Below are positions 9,624 through 19,462 of a stretch of DNA of 64,000 nt, one piece after another. Under the pieces are notes generated by a model, which saw only the letters and a program-made list of their open reading frames with translations, had not been told where the DNA came from and ran no database searches. Position numbers and translations under genes: made by a program. Position 1 is the first letter of the stretch. Each line of letters begins with the position of its first letter. The stretch comes from Betaproteobacteria bacterium (GTDB lineage: Bacteria; Pseudomonadota; Gammaproteobacteria; Burkholderiales; SG8-39). Location of the stretch: contig VBCA01000003.1 in the NCBI GenBank assembly GCA_005881575.1, forward strand, positions 62,001 through 126,000, read 5' to 3'.

Positions 9624-11882
9624 ATGCACGAAATATCCTACGCTCAGGCGGCAAAGGCGCATGATGCGCCTGCGGTGAGAGGACCCATGCTCTCGACGGA
9701 AGAAGACTCAGGCGAAGCCGGCTTTCGCTCTTTCCTGTCGCGCTGGCGGACCCTTGGCCGAAGCAGCTCGCCTGCCGGTTCGACGCTCAACGACCCTCGC
9801 GACGTCAACGTCGGTTTGCGGCGGCGCGTCGCGGTGATCTCCGTGCTCTTTCTCTGCGCGGTCGGTGGAGCGACCTGGTACCTCGTGAACCTCGGACAGC
9901 AGCGGCTCATCGAGATCAAGGCCCTCGACGTGGCCGAGGTCGTCGCGCGACTTTCCACCAGTTCGCGCTCCGTCTACGCTGAGCGCGTCGTGAACAAGCT
10001 GCAACGCGACAGGATCGGCTACGCATCGGAAACCTACTTGCACGAACCTGGGAACGTGCCGCTGCCCGCCCAGTTCCTCAAGTTCGTGGGCGAGCACGCG
10101 AGCAAGGACAACGGGGGCCTTTACCACTACCGCCCGTTGAGCAAATGGAATCTGGCGCATAACCAGGGACTGGCCGATTCGTTCCAGCGCTGGGCCTGGC
10201 AACAGCTCGAAGCCCAGGACCGCGCCGAACCTGAAGGCCCGATCGACTGGAAGCCGGTCTGGCGGATCGAGACTCTCAACGGAGTCAACACGCTGCGCTA
10301 CATGCGCGCCGACCCCGCCTCGAGCACGACCTGCGTCGAGTGCCACAACCGGCTCGAGCAACGCCCGGAAACCGTTGCGATGCGGGTGGCGGACGGCATC
10401 TCGACCGGGAAAATGTGGAAGCTCCACCAGCTGATGGGCGCGCTCGAGATCAACATTCCGCTCGATCGCGTCGAAGCGCGCGCAGAGGAGCACAACCGCC
10501 TCACCTTCATGGTCATGCTGGGGCTGTTGTTGTCGGGCATGCTGTGCATCGGATTCCTCGTCATTGCCGACGTGGCGCGCGCACGCACCCTGACGCGGCA
10601 ACTCGCCTGGCGGGCGAGCCACGACCCTCTCACCGGGCTCCTGAACCGCAGCCAGTTCGAGCACAGCCTCGGCTATCTGCTCAGCCTCGCCAAAAGGGAG
10701 GACAGCACGCACGCCATCATGTACCTCGATCTGGATCAGTTCAAGGTCGTGAACGACACCTGCGGGCACATGGCCGGCGACAGCCTGCTGCTCCAGCTCG
10801 GGGCGACGCTCAAGGCCAACATCCGCGGGACGGATACTCTCGCGCGCCTCGGCGGCGATGAATTCGGCGTACTCCTCATGCAGTGCAACGAAAGCAAGGC
10901 GTTTGAAATCGCCGAGAAGCTGCGCCAGGCAGTCACCGACTTCCGTTTCGTGTGGAACCAGAAAGTCTTCGAGATCGGCGTGAGCATCGGAGTGGTCGTC
11001 ATCAGCAGGGAAAGCGCAAACACCGGTGAGCTGATGAGCGCAGCCGATCTCGCGTGCTACGCCGCAAAGGAGGCGGGAGGCAACAGCGTTCACATCCTGA
11101 AGCCGAGCGATTCCGAAGTTTCCCGCCGACGCGGCGACATGGAGTGGGCCAGCCGGATCACGAGCGCGCTGCAGGAGAACAGAATGCACCTGATGATCCA
11201 GCCCGCCAAGGCGCTGCGCGGCAATCTGGCGATAAGCGAGTATCAGGAAGTGCTGCTGCGCATGAGCGACGAGAGCGGCAAGCAGGTTCCCACCGATGTG
11301 CTCATCAGCGCGGCGGAGCGCTACAACCTGATGCCGAGCAAGCTCGACCGCTGGGTGGTGCAAACCGCGTGCCGTCTCGTGTCCGAGGGCAAGATCGCCG
11401 CGGATCCGCGACGCATCGTCGCGATCAACCTGTCCGGATCCTCGCTCAGCGACGAGGCCTTCCTCAAGTTCGTACACCAGCAGATCACCTCGTTCCGCAT
11501 CGAGCCCACCGCGATGTGCTTCGAGGTAACCGAGACCGCGGCTATCCGCAATCTCTCGAAAGCGATACATTTCCTGAAGAGCCTGAAGAGCATCGGCTGC
11601 CGCTTCGCTCTGGACGACTTCGGCTCCGGGCTGTGCTCCTTCGCCTATCTCAAGTCGCTGCCCGTCGACTTCCTCAAGATCGACGGCGCGTTCGTGCGCA
11701 ATCTTGTCGGCAATCCCTTCGACCGCGCCATGGTCGATTCGATCGCCAAGATCGGGCGGGTGCTGGGTATTCCGACGATCGCCGAATGGGTGGAGAACGA
11801 CGAGACCCTGCGCGAGCTGACGCTTCTCGGCATCGACTACGCTCAAGGGTACGGCGTCGCCGATCCGCGTCGGGTCGGTTGA
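9624..11882 (+). CDS. DUF3365/Tll0287-like haem-binding sensor - GGDEF - EAL protein
   Basis: CVECHN haem c-type motif in periplasmic region; LARLGGDEFGVLL with upstream RxxD I-site (RGTD); EVLLR, ALDDFGSG, AQGYG EAL motifs. Confidence 0.92.
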   Translation: MHEISYAQAAKAHDAPAVRGPMLSTEEDSGEAGFRSFLSRWRTLGRSSSPAGSTLNDPRDVNVGLRRRVAVISVLFLCAVGGATWYLVNLGQQRLIEIKALDVAEVVARLSTSSRSVYAERVVNKLQRDRIGYASETYLHEPGNVPLPAQFLKFVGEHASKDNGGLYHYRPLSKWNLAHNQGLADSFQRWAWQQLEAQDRAEPEGPIDWKPVWRIETLNGVNTLRYMRADPASSTTCVECHNRLEQRPETVAMRVADGISTGKMWKLHQLMGALEINIPLDRVEARAEEHNRLTFMVMLGLLLSGMLCIGFLVIADVARARTLTRQLAWRASHDPLTGLLNRSQFEHSLGYLLSLAKREDSTHAIMYLDLDQFKVVNDTCGHMAGDSLLLQLGATLKANIRGTDTLARLGGDEFGVLLMQCNESKAFEIAEKLRQAVTDFRFVWNQKVFEIGVSIGVVVISRESANTGELMSAADLACYAAKEAGGNSVHILKPSDSEVSRRRGDMEWASRITSALQENRMHLMIQPAKALRGNLAISEYQEVLLRMSDESGKQVPTDVLISAAERYNLMPSKLDRWVVQTACRLVSEGKIAADPRRIVAINLSGSSLSDEAFLKFVHQQITSFRIEPTAMCFEVTETAAIRNLSKAIHFLKSLKSIGCRFALDDFGSGLCSFAYLKSLPVDFLKIDGAFVRNLVGNPFDRAMVDSIAKIGRVLGIPTIAEWVENDETLRELTLLGIDYAQGYGVADPRRVG

Positions 11883-11938
11883 CACAGCGTCGCGGGGTCC
11901 CGAAGGTGCATAAGGTGCGCGGGACACGGGACCGGGGA

Positions 11939-12013
11939 GACTTCACGCGAAGGACATTTCTGGAAGGTGGCGCGATCGGAGCGGTGCTCGCGGCGGCGGG
12001 CCCGAGCAACTGA
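11939..12013 (+). pseudogene. Possible remnant of a Tat signal peptide coding region
   Basis: In-frame GDFTRRTFLEGGAIGAVLAAAGPSN* with twin-arginine and hydrophobic segment, then immediate stop and no mature protein. Confidence 0.3.
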
Positions 12014-12186
12014 AGCTCGTGGCTGGATGAGACGGACGTCCTGGCAGTTGCTCGAGCAGTGTCAGCTGACACGTAGCTGACGTTGCGGTCGGCGTTTGGC
12101 CGATGATCCGTGCCTTTCGGTCAACGGTGCACATTTTCACGCGTTCTCGATCGAAACCACCTCCCGTCCTTAGAGGAGATACGCAC

Positions 12187-14064
12187 ATGACCTGGTTACG
12201 AAGTTTCGTGAAAGGACGCTCTTTCCTTCGGCTGCTCACCACCTTCACCTTGGGCGCGGCACTGGCCCTTGGCCTGTACGCCTGCAAGAACGCGACCGAT
12301 GAAGAAGGCGTGGTCGCGATCGGCCTGACCGATGCGCCGGGTGACTTCCTCACCTACACGGTCGATGTCACCTCCCTCACGCTAACCAAGGCCGACGACA
12401 CGAGCGTCCAGACTCTGCCGCAGAGAACGCGCGTGGACTTCGCCCGGTCTGTGGACCTGACCGAGTTCGTAAGGGCGGTCACGATTCCCGCGGGCAGCTA
12501 CGTCAGCGCGACGCTCAACGTCGATTACACCAACGCCGACATCCGCGTCGATGACGGCACCGGGACTCCCGTGGCAGTGCCGCTCGCCAACATCCGCGAC
12601 ACCCAGAACAGGCAGGTCACGACCTTGCCGATGAAGGTGACGCTCGACAACGCGCGGCAGTTGGTGATCGCGCCGCTGGTGTCGTCGCTGCTCGATCTGG
12701 ATTTCAATCTCGCCGCCTCGAATCTGGTGGACATGAGCGGTCCGGCAGGCCCAGTCGTGACCGTCAACCCGCTGCTAGTGGCTGACGTCAATCCGGACGC
12801 GCCCAAGCCGCACAGGATTCGGGGGCCGCTCGACGCGGTCGACACGCAGGCGGGCAGCTTCACTCTCATTCTGCGTCCGTTCAATCTGCTCCAGGGCGAT
12901 CACGGTCGCGTGACCTTCCTCACCGACAGCAATACCGCTTTCGAGATCAACCAGACGACCTTCCAGGGCAGTGCCGGCCTCACCGCGCTCTCCCAGCAAC
13001 CGCGATTCACCGCCACGGTGGCGGTGGGCACGCTCGATCTCACGACTCGCCGATTCATCGCGACCGAGGTCCTCGCGGGATCGAGCGTTCCTTTCGGCAC
13101 CAGCGACGTCCTGACCGGCAACGTCATTTCCCGCAGCAGCAGCACAACGTTCGTGGTGAAAGGCGCGGAACTCGTGCGGAGCAACGGTACGCTCATCTTC
13201 AGGGACACGGTGACCGTGACTGTGGATAGCGGGACGACGAAGGTGATCAAACAGGGCACGATCGGCGCTCTCGGGATCATCCCGACTAGCAACATCTCGG
13301 TCGGACAGCGCGTGACAGTGCTCGGGAACCTGACAAACACTACGATCGGGTCCACGACCCTAGACGCGAGCCGCGGTCTGGTGCGCCTGCTCGTCACGCA
13401 GCTGAACGGCAGCGTCAACAGCGTGGTGGGCAACACCGTCGCGATGACTCTCGCGAGGATCGACGGCCGGCCGATCGGTCTGTTCAATTTTAGCGGAACA
13501 GGGTCGACCGGCAACGATGCCAATCCGAATTCGTACCAGGTGGCGACCGGTACGCTCGATCTGACCGGCATCGGGCCCAACACGCCCCTCAAAGTGCGCG
13601 GCTTCGTCCGGCCTTTCGGCCAAGCGACCGCCACCGACGATTTCGACGCGATTACGCTGATCGACGTGACCAACGCGCCGGCGACCCTGGTCGTAGGCTG
13701 GCCGTTGCTCGAAGCGGCGCCGTTCAGCAGCCTTACAACAAACGGCATGACCGTCAACCTGGCGAACGCCGGTTTGCTGCACGACGTCTTCCGAGGTGGT
13801 GTGGATACACGACTAGCGTTGAGCGATGCCCCGATCGTGAATGCGGCGAATCCGGCTCGCGGCCTGTTCGTCATCGGCACAAACGGGACCGTGCAAGCTG
13901 AGCGGGAAAGCCGGGTCTACACACAGCTCGGCAACTACCAGGCGGCGCTGCAGGCGAACCTGGCGGCGGGACTCAAGGCGCGCAGCTTCGTCGCCTCCGG
14001 CGGAACCTATCTCGATGGCCCGAAGACGCTCACGGCCAATCTGATGGCGACGGCGCTGCAGTAG
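12187..14064 (+). CDS. DUF4382 (plus DUF5666-like) lipoprotein
   Basis: Lipobox-like LGLYAC; VAIGLTDAPGDFLTYTVDVTSLTLTKADD typical DUF4382 N-terminus; start trimmed from 12103. Confidence 0.8.
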   Translation: MTWLRSFVKGRSFLRLLTTFTLGAALALGLYACKNATDEEGVVAIGLTDAPGDFLTYTVDVTSLTLTKADDTSVQTLPQRTRVDFARSVDLTEFVRAVTIPAGSYVSATLNVDYTNADIRVDDGTGTPVAVPLANIRDTQNRQVTTLPMKVTLDNARQLVIAPLVSSLLDLDFNLAASNLVDMSGPAGPVVTVNPLLVADVNPDAPKPHRIRGPLDAVDTQAGSFTLILRPFNLLQGDHGRVTFLTDSNTAFEINQTTFQGSAGLTALSQQPRFTATVAVGTLDLTTRRFIATEVLAGSSVPFGTSDVLTGNVISRSSSTTFVVKGAELVRSNGTLIFRDTVTVTVDSGTTKVIKQGTIGALGIIPTSNISVGQRVTVLGNLTNTTIGSTTLDASRGLVRLLVTQLNGSVNSVVGNTVAMTLARIDGRPIGLFNFSGTGSTGNDANPNSYQVATGTLDLTGIGPNTPLKVRGFVRPFGQATATDDFDAITLIDVTNAPATLVVGWPLLEAAPFSSLTTNGMTVNLANAGLLHDVFRGGVDTRLALSDAPIVNAANPARGLFVIGTNGTVQAERESRVYTQLGNYQAALQANLAAGLKARSFVASGGTYLDGPKTLTANLMATALQ

Positions 14065-14076
14065 CCCGTCCGGCCC

Positions 14077-14982
14077 TCAGTCAGGCGGGCGGGCTTCGGA
14101 CCGCCCGAGCGGCCGCTCTTTCAGATACCAGTCGAGGATCTGCTCGCCGGTCCAGAAGAGCACGTCGGAGCGCTCGCGGATGCGCTCGAAGATCATGCGG
14201 AAATACTTCAGGCGGTGCGGCGCCCCCATGATGTAGGGATGGACCACCAGCGCCATGATTCGCGCCTGGCCGCCGGCGGCGTCGTGGTAGAGCTGGTCGA
14301 ACTGGTCCATCGCCCGCTGGAAATATTCGCGCGCCGGGTGGTGCTGGATCAGCATCATGGCGATGTCGTTGTTCTCCTGGGTGTACGGGAGGTTGACGAT
14401 GGGCTTTCCGCGGGTCTTCAGCACCACCGGCTGGTCGTCCAACACCCAGTCCGCAACGTAGTCGTAGCCGTTCTCGGAGAGCAGATCGGGCGTCTCCCAG
14501 GTCTCGGTGAGCCCGGGCCCGAGCCAGCCGCGCGGCCGCTTGCCGCCGGCGGCCTCGGCGAGCGCCTCGGTCGTTTTCCTGATGTCTTCGCGCTCGTTCT
14601 CCACCTTCTGCATGTTGCGCTGCGTGTAACCGTGCCCCATGAATTCCCACTTGCGCTCTCTCGCCGCGCGCGCGATGGGAGCGTAGGCACGGACCGCCGT
14701 GCCGTTGACGGCGAGCACCGCGCGGATTTCGTTCCGGTCGAGCACTTCCAGCATGCGCCAGAAACCGACGCGGTTGCCGTATTCGTGCCAGGCCCAGTTC
14801 GGGATATCGGGCATGGGCGACCCGCCTGCGGGCGGAGTGAGAACGGTGCGCGGCATGGCCTGGTCGATGTCCCACTCCTCGACGTTGACGATCACCCAGA
14901 CCGCGATGCGCGCGCCGCCTGGCAGCTTGAGCGCGGCGCGCTCGGTGATCGGCGAATAGGCAATGCGCTCCGTAGGCTTCAT
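14077..14982 (-). CDS. Polysaccharide deacetylase family protein
   Basis: KLPGGARIAVWVIVNVEEWDID...EFMGHGYTQRNM; probable start MKPTERIAY. Confidence 0.87.
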   Translation of the reverse strand: MKPTERIAYSPITERAALKLPGGARIAVWVIVNVEEWDIDQAMPRTVLTPPAGGSPMPDIPNWAWHEYGNRVGFWRMLEVLDRNEIRAVLAVNGTAVRAYAPIARAARERKWEFMGHGYTQRNMQKVENEREDIRKTTEALAEAAGGKRPRGWLGPGLTETWETPDLLSENGYDYVADWVLDDQPVVLKTRGKPIVNLPYTQENNDIAMMLIQHHPAREYFQRAMDQFDQLYHDAAGGQARIMALVVHPYIMGAPHRLKYFRMIFERIRERSDVLFWTGEQILDWYLKERPLGRSEARPPD

Positions 14983-15614
14983 TTTTTGAATCCCTGAAGT
15001 TTGTGAATTTCGTCCGACCGCAGCACCGTGCCGAAGGCGGTGCGGATGCACGCGAGCGCGGCATCATGCAGGGCGGGCCCGTCCATGGTGTCGACGCAGT
15101 CTTCGACCACGACCACGGCGTAGTCGCGCGAGCAGGCCGCGCAGGCGGTCGAGAGCACACAGCTGTTGGTGTTCACGCCGGTGATGAAGACGGTGTTGAT
15201 GCCGTGCGTGCGCAGCACGAAATCGAGGTCCGTGCCGATGAAGCAATCGTAACGCTTCTTCGTATCGACGACCCAGTCGCGCTTCGCGTCGAGCACTTGC
15301 GGCATGATGGCGACGCCGGGCATGCCGCCGAGGTTATGCTTGAGCACATTCGTGCGCGGATTGTCCGGGTCGCGCGAGCGTGCGAGCCACGCCGGCATGG
15401 AGGCGATCTCCCCGGCATCGCGGTACTGCGTGAGCAGGTGCACGATCGGGATGGCGTCCGCACGGCAACTCTGGAAAAAGCGAGCGTTGGCTGCGAGCAC
15501 GCGCGCGGCGCGGTCGGGCGCGAGCGGCATGGTTGCGACGGCAGGGTCGAGGTGCCCGCGATGCAGGTCGATGGCGACCACCGCGGGGACCGGCCGGTCT
15601 ACTCCCAGATCCAT
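14979..15614 (-). CDS. Cysteine hydrolase (isochorismatase family)
   Basis: PAVVAIDLHRGHLDP...VFITGVNTNSCVLSTACAA catalytic Cys context. Confidence 0.9.
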   Translation of the reverse strand: MDLGVDRPVPAVVAIDLHRGHLDPAVATMPLAPDRAARVLAANARFFQSCRADAIPIVHLLTQYRDAGEIASMPAWLARSRDPDNPRTNVLKHNLGGMPGVAIMPQVLDAKRDWVVDTKKRYDCFIGTDLDFVLRTHGINTVFITGVNTNSCVLSTACAACSRDYAVVVVEDCVDTMDGPALHDAALACIRTAFGTVLRSDEIHKLQGFKK

Positions 15615-15630
15615 TCCGAAGGCCGGGAAG

Positions 15631-16737
15631 TTACTGCCAGGGCATGAGCGAGGCGTGGATCACGTCGGCCACGCCCTGGCCGCCTACCGAGCGGATGGCG
15701 AGGTCGACTTCCTTCAATCCAAACTTGTGGGTGGTGACCTTCTCCAGCGGAAAGCGCTTCGAGGCGAGCTGCGCGAGGGCGAGCTCGCAGGCCTTGTAGC
15801 TGTGGCCGCGCGCGCTCTTGATGGTGATGAATTTCACCGTCACTCGCTCGAGCGGGAAGTTCGGGAACTCCTTCATCTCGCCCTGGACCACGATCGTCCC
15901 GCCTTTGCGCTTCAAGGCCTCCACGCCGAGCAGGATGGGGAGGGTCCCCGCGCCCGAGGTGCAGTCGAGCGCGACGTCGACGCCGCGGCCGGCGGTGATC
16001 TCCTTGATGCGCGCGAGCGGATCCTCCTTCTGCACGTCGATCACGTAGTCGGCGCCCAGTTCCTTCGCGACCTTCATCCGCGCGGCGTCCTTGGAGGTGC
16101 CCGTGACGACGATGAGCGATGCGCCCGCTTGCTTGCAGATTACGGTTTGTGAGAGACCTTGCTGCCCCGGCCCTTGAATCAGCACGGTGGAGTCGTAACC
16201 GACTCCGCCGTCGAAGAGCGACCATTCGACGCCGTTCGCCATGGGGGTCACCAGTCCCGCCAATTCCGGCGTAACTCCCTTCGGCACCCGGTGCACGACG
16301 GCGTTCCACGGGAGGTATACGTATTGCGCAAATCCGCCCCACAGATGGGGAGCCTTCTCGGCCGAGGTGTAGCCGTAGCGGATGCCGTCAGGGTTGGTGC
16401 GCCAGTCGGTGTTCTCGCAGTGGCGGTACTGGCCCAGGTGGCACCACTCGCACTTGCCGCACATGACGTAGTGCTCGACGAACACCAGATCGCCTTCCTT
16501 GAAGCCCTTGCGCCGGGTGAACTCTCGGCCCGCCTTGGCGATCGTGCCGATGTTCTCGTGCCCCATGATGACTGGAGTGTTCGAGGGCGGCGTCTTGTAG
16601 AGCTTCACGTCGGTGCCGCAGATCCCGGCGACCTCCATTTTCATGAGCGCACTGTCCTCCGGGATATCCGGCATGGGGAATTCGCGGATCTCGGTTCTGC
16701 CCGGGCCCGTTCTCACCGCCGCCAGCACTTTTTCCAC
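15631..16737 (-). CDS. Zinc-binding alcohol dehydrogenase (MDR family)
   Basis: GICGTDVKLY, GHENIGTIAKAG, four-Cys structural zinc CGKCEWCHLGQYRHC. Confidence 0.93.
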   Translation of the reverse strand: MEKVLAAVRTGPGRTEIREFPMPDIPEDSALMKMEVAGICGTDVKLYKTPPSNTPVIMGHENIGTIAKAGREFTRRKGFKEGDLVFVEHYVMCGKCEWCHLGQYRHCENTDWRTNPDGIRYGYTSAEKAPHLWGGFAQYVYLPWNAVVHRVPKGVTPELAGLVTPMANGVEWSLFDGGVGYDSTVLIQGPGQQGLSQTVICKQAGASLIVVTGTSKDAARMKVAKELGADYVIDVQKEDPLARIKEITAGRGVDVALDCTSGAGTLPILLGVEALKRKGGTIVVQGEMKEFPNFPLERVTVKFITIKSARGHSYKACELALAQLASKRFPLEKVTTHKFGLKEVDLAIRSVGGQGVADVIHASLMPWQ

Positions 16738-16919
16738 GTGCGTTCCTCCGATCGACCACCGTCGATTAGCATTTTCTCACGCGTTGCGTACACGCTCCAA
16801 TCGGCGGTACCTGTTCCTCAGCGTGGGACGCCGAAGCGCCTGCTTGCTTGACTTGCTGCGCCAGGCGACTGCATGATTTGCCGCAGCGCGCGTCCTTTCA
16901 TACGCTGAGAAAGGTAGGA

Positions 16920-17618
16920 ATGTACCGTACTCTTTCCATCGTTACGGTCCTGTCGCTTTGTGCCTGTGCAGATGCGCCCCAAGCACCGAGCTCCCCGCCT
17001 GCCGCCGAACTCCGGATCCAGATTGCGGAGCTCGAGCGCCGCGCGGCGCAGCTCGAACTCCAGCTCATGGAGCGTGATTCCGTGATCGACAGCTTGAATG
17101 CCAGGCTCGATGAGGCCTTGCAGGAGGTGGTCGGTGCCATGGGAAAACTGCAATCGCTCACCAGTCGAGCGGAAGCTGCCTCGGCCATGGCGGAGGCGGA
17201 CGTGGCGCTGCAGGCGATCACGAGCTCGGGCGGCGATTCACCCGAGTCCAGGCAGGGGTTGCGGCTGATGCAACTGAGCGCGGGCGAATTCAAGCGGAAA
17301 AATTTTGGCGGTGCGCTCTACCTGGCCAATCAGGCGAAAGCGGCGGCGCGCGCTCACCTGCTTGCCGGCAAGAGGTTGGGCAATATGCGTTCGGGGGAAA
17401 CGCCGTTCGCGGTACCGGTCAAGCTGCATGTCAGCGGACGCGCCAATGTCCGCAGCGGACCGGGTACAAACTTCGCAATCTCGTTCACTGCCGAATCGAG
17501 CACCACCTTGTCCGGCCTCTCGTATCTCGGGGACTGGATACGGGTGACGAACGATGCCGGGAACGAAGGCTGGATTTCGCGATCGCTTGTCGTCCGGCGC
17601 GCCGACACGAGCCGTTAG
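16920..17618 (+). CDS. SH3 domain-containing lipoprotein with coiled coil
   Basis: LSLCAC lipobox; coiled-coil; VSGRANVRSGPGTNF...GWISRSLV bacterial SH3. Confidence 0.82.
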   Translation: MYRTLSIVTVLSLCACADAPQAPSSPPAAELRIQIAELERRAAQLELQLMERDSVIDSLNARLDEALQEVVGAMGKLQSLTSRAEAASAMAEADVALQAITSSGGDSPESRQGLRLMQLSAGEFKRKNFGGALYLANQAKAAARAHLLAGKRLGNMRSGETPFAVPVKLHVSGRANVRSGPGTNFAISFTAESSTTLSGLSYLGDWIRVTNDAGNEGWISRSLVVRRADTSR

Positions 17619-19246
17619 GAAGTCCCCGCCTTCTGCTTCTTCTTGGTGCTCTTGGCGACCGCGCACGCAACCCGATCCCGGCCGGCGCGCTTGGCTTCGT
17701 AGAGTGCGGCATCCGCCTGCCCGATAACCGACTTCGCGGTATCGCCTTGCGAGGGATATTCGGCCACTCCGATCGAGATCGTCACCGACTCGGCCTCGAA
17801 CTGCTCTGCCAGGACCTGCTTCCGAATCCGCTCCGCGGTTTCCTTGGCGGGAGCGAGCGAAGTTCCCGAAAGCATAACCAGAAACTCCTCTCCGCCATAG
17901 CGCGCCGCGCAATCGTAGGGACGGATGGAATTGCGCAGCACCGTGCCGATGCGCGCGAGAACCTCGTCCCCGGCCTGGTGACCGTGGTTGTCGTTGTATT
18001 TCTTGAAATGATCGACGTCCAGCATGAGAATCGAGAAGGAATTACCGCCCCGCTTCGCGCGCTCCACCTCCTGCGCGAGAAGATTCATCAAATGGCGCCG
18101 GTTGCTCAATCCCGTGAGGGTGTCGGTCGTCGAGAGACGTTCGAGTTCGTCGTGGTGCTTGCGCAGGCTTTCGACCATGGTATTGAAGACCTGCGTAAGG
18201 TACCCCACTTCTCCACCCCCGCCCGCAGGCAGTCCCGCCGGCAGATCGCCGGCGGAAACCTGCGCCGCGGCACGGGTCAGCCGCCGCAGAGGGCGCGCAA
18301 TCAGGGCCGTGAGCCAGTAGGCGACGACCGCTATGACGACCAGAAGGACGCCGATGACGAGAAAGGCTACGTCTCTCAGCCGAGTCGCTTGACGATAGGC
18401 GTCGGCTACGGGCATGTCCGCCACCGCTAGCCACGAAGCCTGCGACAGACGTTGTGCGCTTCCCAAAACTTCGATTCCGTCGATGCCGCGGTGCTCAACG
18501 ACCTGGCCGTCAGCTGCAAGCAATCGACCCGCGACGCTCGGCCCCAAATCCCTCGTTTTCCGGTCTGCGGGTCCATTGCGCGAATCGGCAATCAGCGCCC
18601 CCCCGGCCGTCGTGAGATACACGTGTCCCACCGATCGAGCGCTGAAAACACGGAGGACCTGCGTGAGTTCCGCAAAGCTCGCGCGCGCAACAAGCGCGCC
18701 CGCGACTCGACCGTCGGCTTGCAGAACGGGCACGCCAAGGATGACGATCATTTTTTGCGCCGTCTCGTCCCAGTAAGGTTCGCCGACCAGGCTCCGCGAC
18801 GACTTGAAGGTCTTTTCCCACCCCTCCTGCAAACGCACCGGACTCGCACGACGCACGCTGCTGGCAACCAACCCCGCATTTTCATCGACAAGCTGAAGTT
18901 CTTCGTAATCGGCGAAGCGCGCCCGGACGGAGTTGAGGTACTCCACGAGGCGGCCCGGCTGGCCGCGACGGGCCACGGTCTCGGACACCACGGACGAGTT
19001 GGCGAATACACGCAGGTCGTACAGCCGCTCCTTGAGCCACACGTCGGCTTCGCGCCCGGCTTGCGACCCCGCGGTCACCAACTCCTGGGTGATCTTCTCC
19101 GTGAGCGCGCGGCGGCTCTGCGCGTAAGCGATGAGCGAGACGATGAGAGAGGGGACGAGCGCGGCAAGAATAGCGAAGGCAAGAATCTGGCCGCGAATAC
19201 TATCCAGCCGAAACTGCAATAGCGCTTTCTGTATGAGCTGCCGCAC
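17615..19246 (-). CDS. Cache-HAMP-GGDEF diguanylate cyclase
   Basis: Two TMs, HAMP-like region, RYGGEEFLVML with RPYD I-site five residues upstream. Confidence 0.92.
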   Translation of the reverse strand: MRQLIQKALLQFRLDSIRGQILAFAILAALVPSLIVSLIAYAQSRRALTEKITQELVTAGSQAGREADVWLKERLYDLRVFANSSVVSETVARRGQPGRLVEYLNSVRARFADYEELQLVDENAGLVASSVRRASPVRLQEGWEKTFKSSRSLVGEPYWDETAQKMIVILGVPVLQADGRVAGALVARASFAELTQVLRVFSARSVGHVYLTTAGGALIADSRNGPADRKTRDLGPSVAGRLLAADGQVVEHRGIDGIEVLGSAQRLSQASWLAVADMPVADAYRQATRLRDVAFLVIGVLLVVIAVVAYWLTALIARPLRRLTRAAAQVSAGDLPAGLPAGGGGEVGYLTQVFNTMVESLRKHHDELERLSTTDTLTGLSNRRHLMNLLAQEVERAKRGGNSFSILMLDVDHFKKYNDNHGHQAGDEVLARIGTVLRNSIRPYDCAARYGGEEFLVMLSGTSLAPAKETAERIRKQVLAEQFEAESVTISIGVAEYPSQGDTAKSVIGQADAALYEAKRAGRDRVACAVAKSTKKKQKAGTS

Positions 19247-19269
19247 GGTGGAAGATTTTTCCAGGAATT

Positions 19270-19375
19270 AGTCAGGGCTTGCTCGCCCGGTCTGAACGGC
19301 CGCCAGAACTTTCCACCTGCGTTCCTCCAATCAGGACCTCGCGCCCGGTATTTTCGCATGCAATGCCCGGTGGGG
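19270..19375 (-). pseudogene. Decayed duplicate of the 5' end of the 15631-16737 alcohol dehydrogenase gene
   Basis: gcccggtctgaacggccgccagaacttt-ccacctgcgttcctccaatca aligns by eye to gcccgttctcaccgccgccagcactttttccacgtgcgttcctccgatcg at ~16700-16752. Confidence 0.45.
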
Positions 19376-19382
19376 GTCGCGG

Positions 19383-19388
19383 TATAAT
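19383..19388 (+). promoter_or_regulatory. Candidate sigma70 -10 box (TATAAT) upstream of TfpX/TfpZ-like gene
   Basis: Exact TATAAT 75 nt before ATG; no convincing -35. Confidence 0.35.
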
Positions 19389-19462
19389 TTTCGCCTGTTT
19401 CTTCGATCGACCATGGCTAACGGCACGCGTCCAACGCATCGAAAAGCGCGGGCCCGCGTGGC

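Noticed and set aside
9708-11927. 739-aa minus-strand ORF
   Set aside because: Antisense of the GGDEF-EAL gene with no domain-like sequence
12900-13880. 326-aa minus-strand ORF
   Set aside because: Antisense of the DUF4382 lipoprotein gene; no recognisable family
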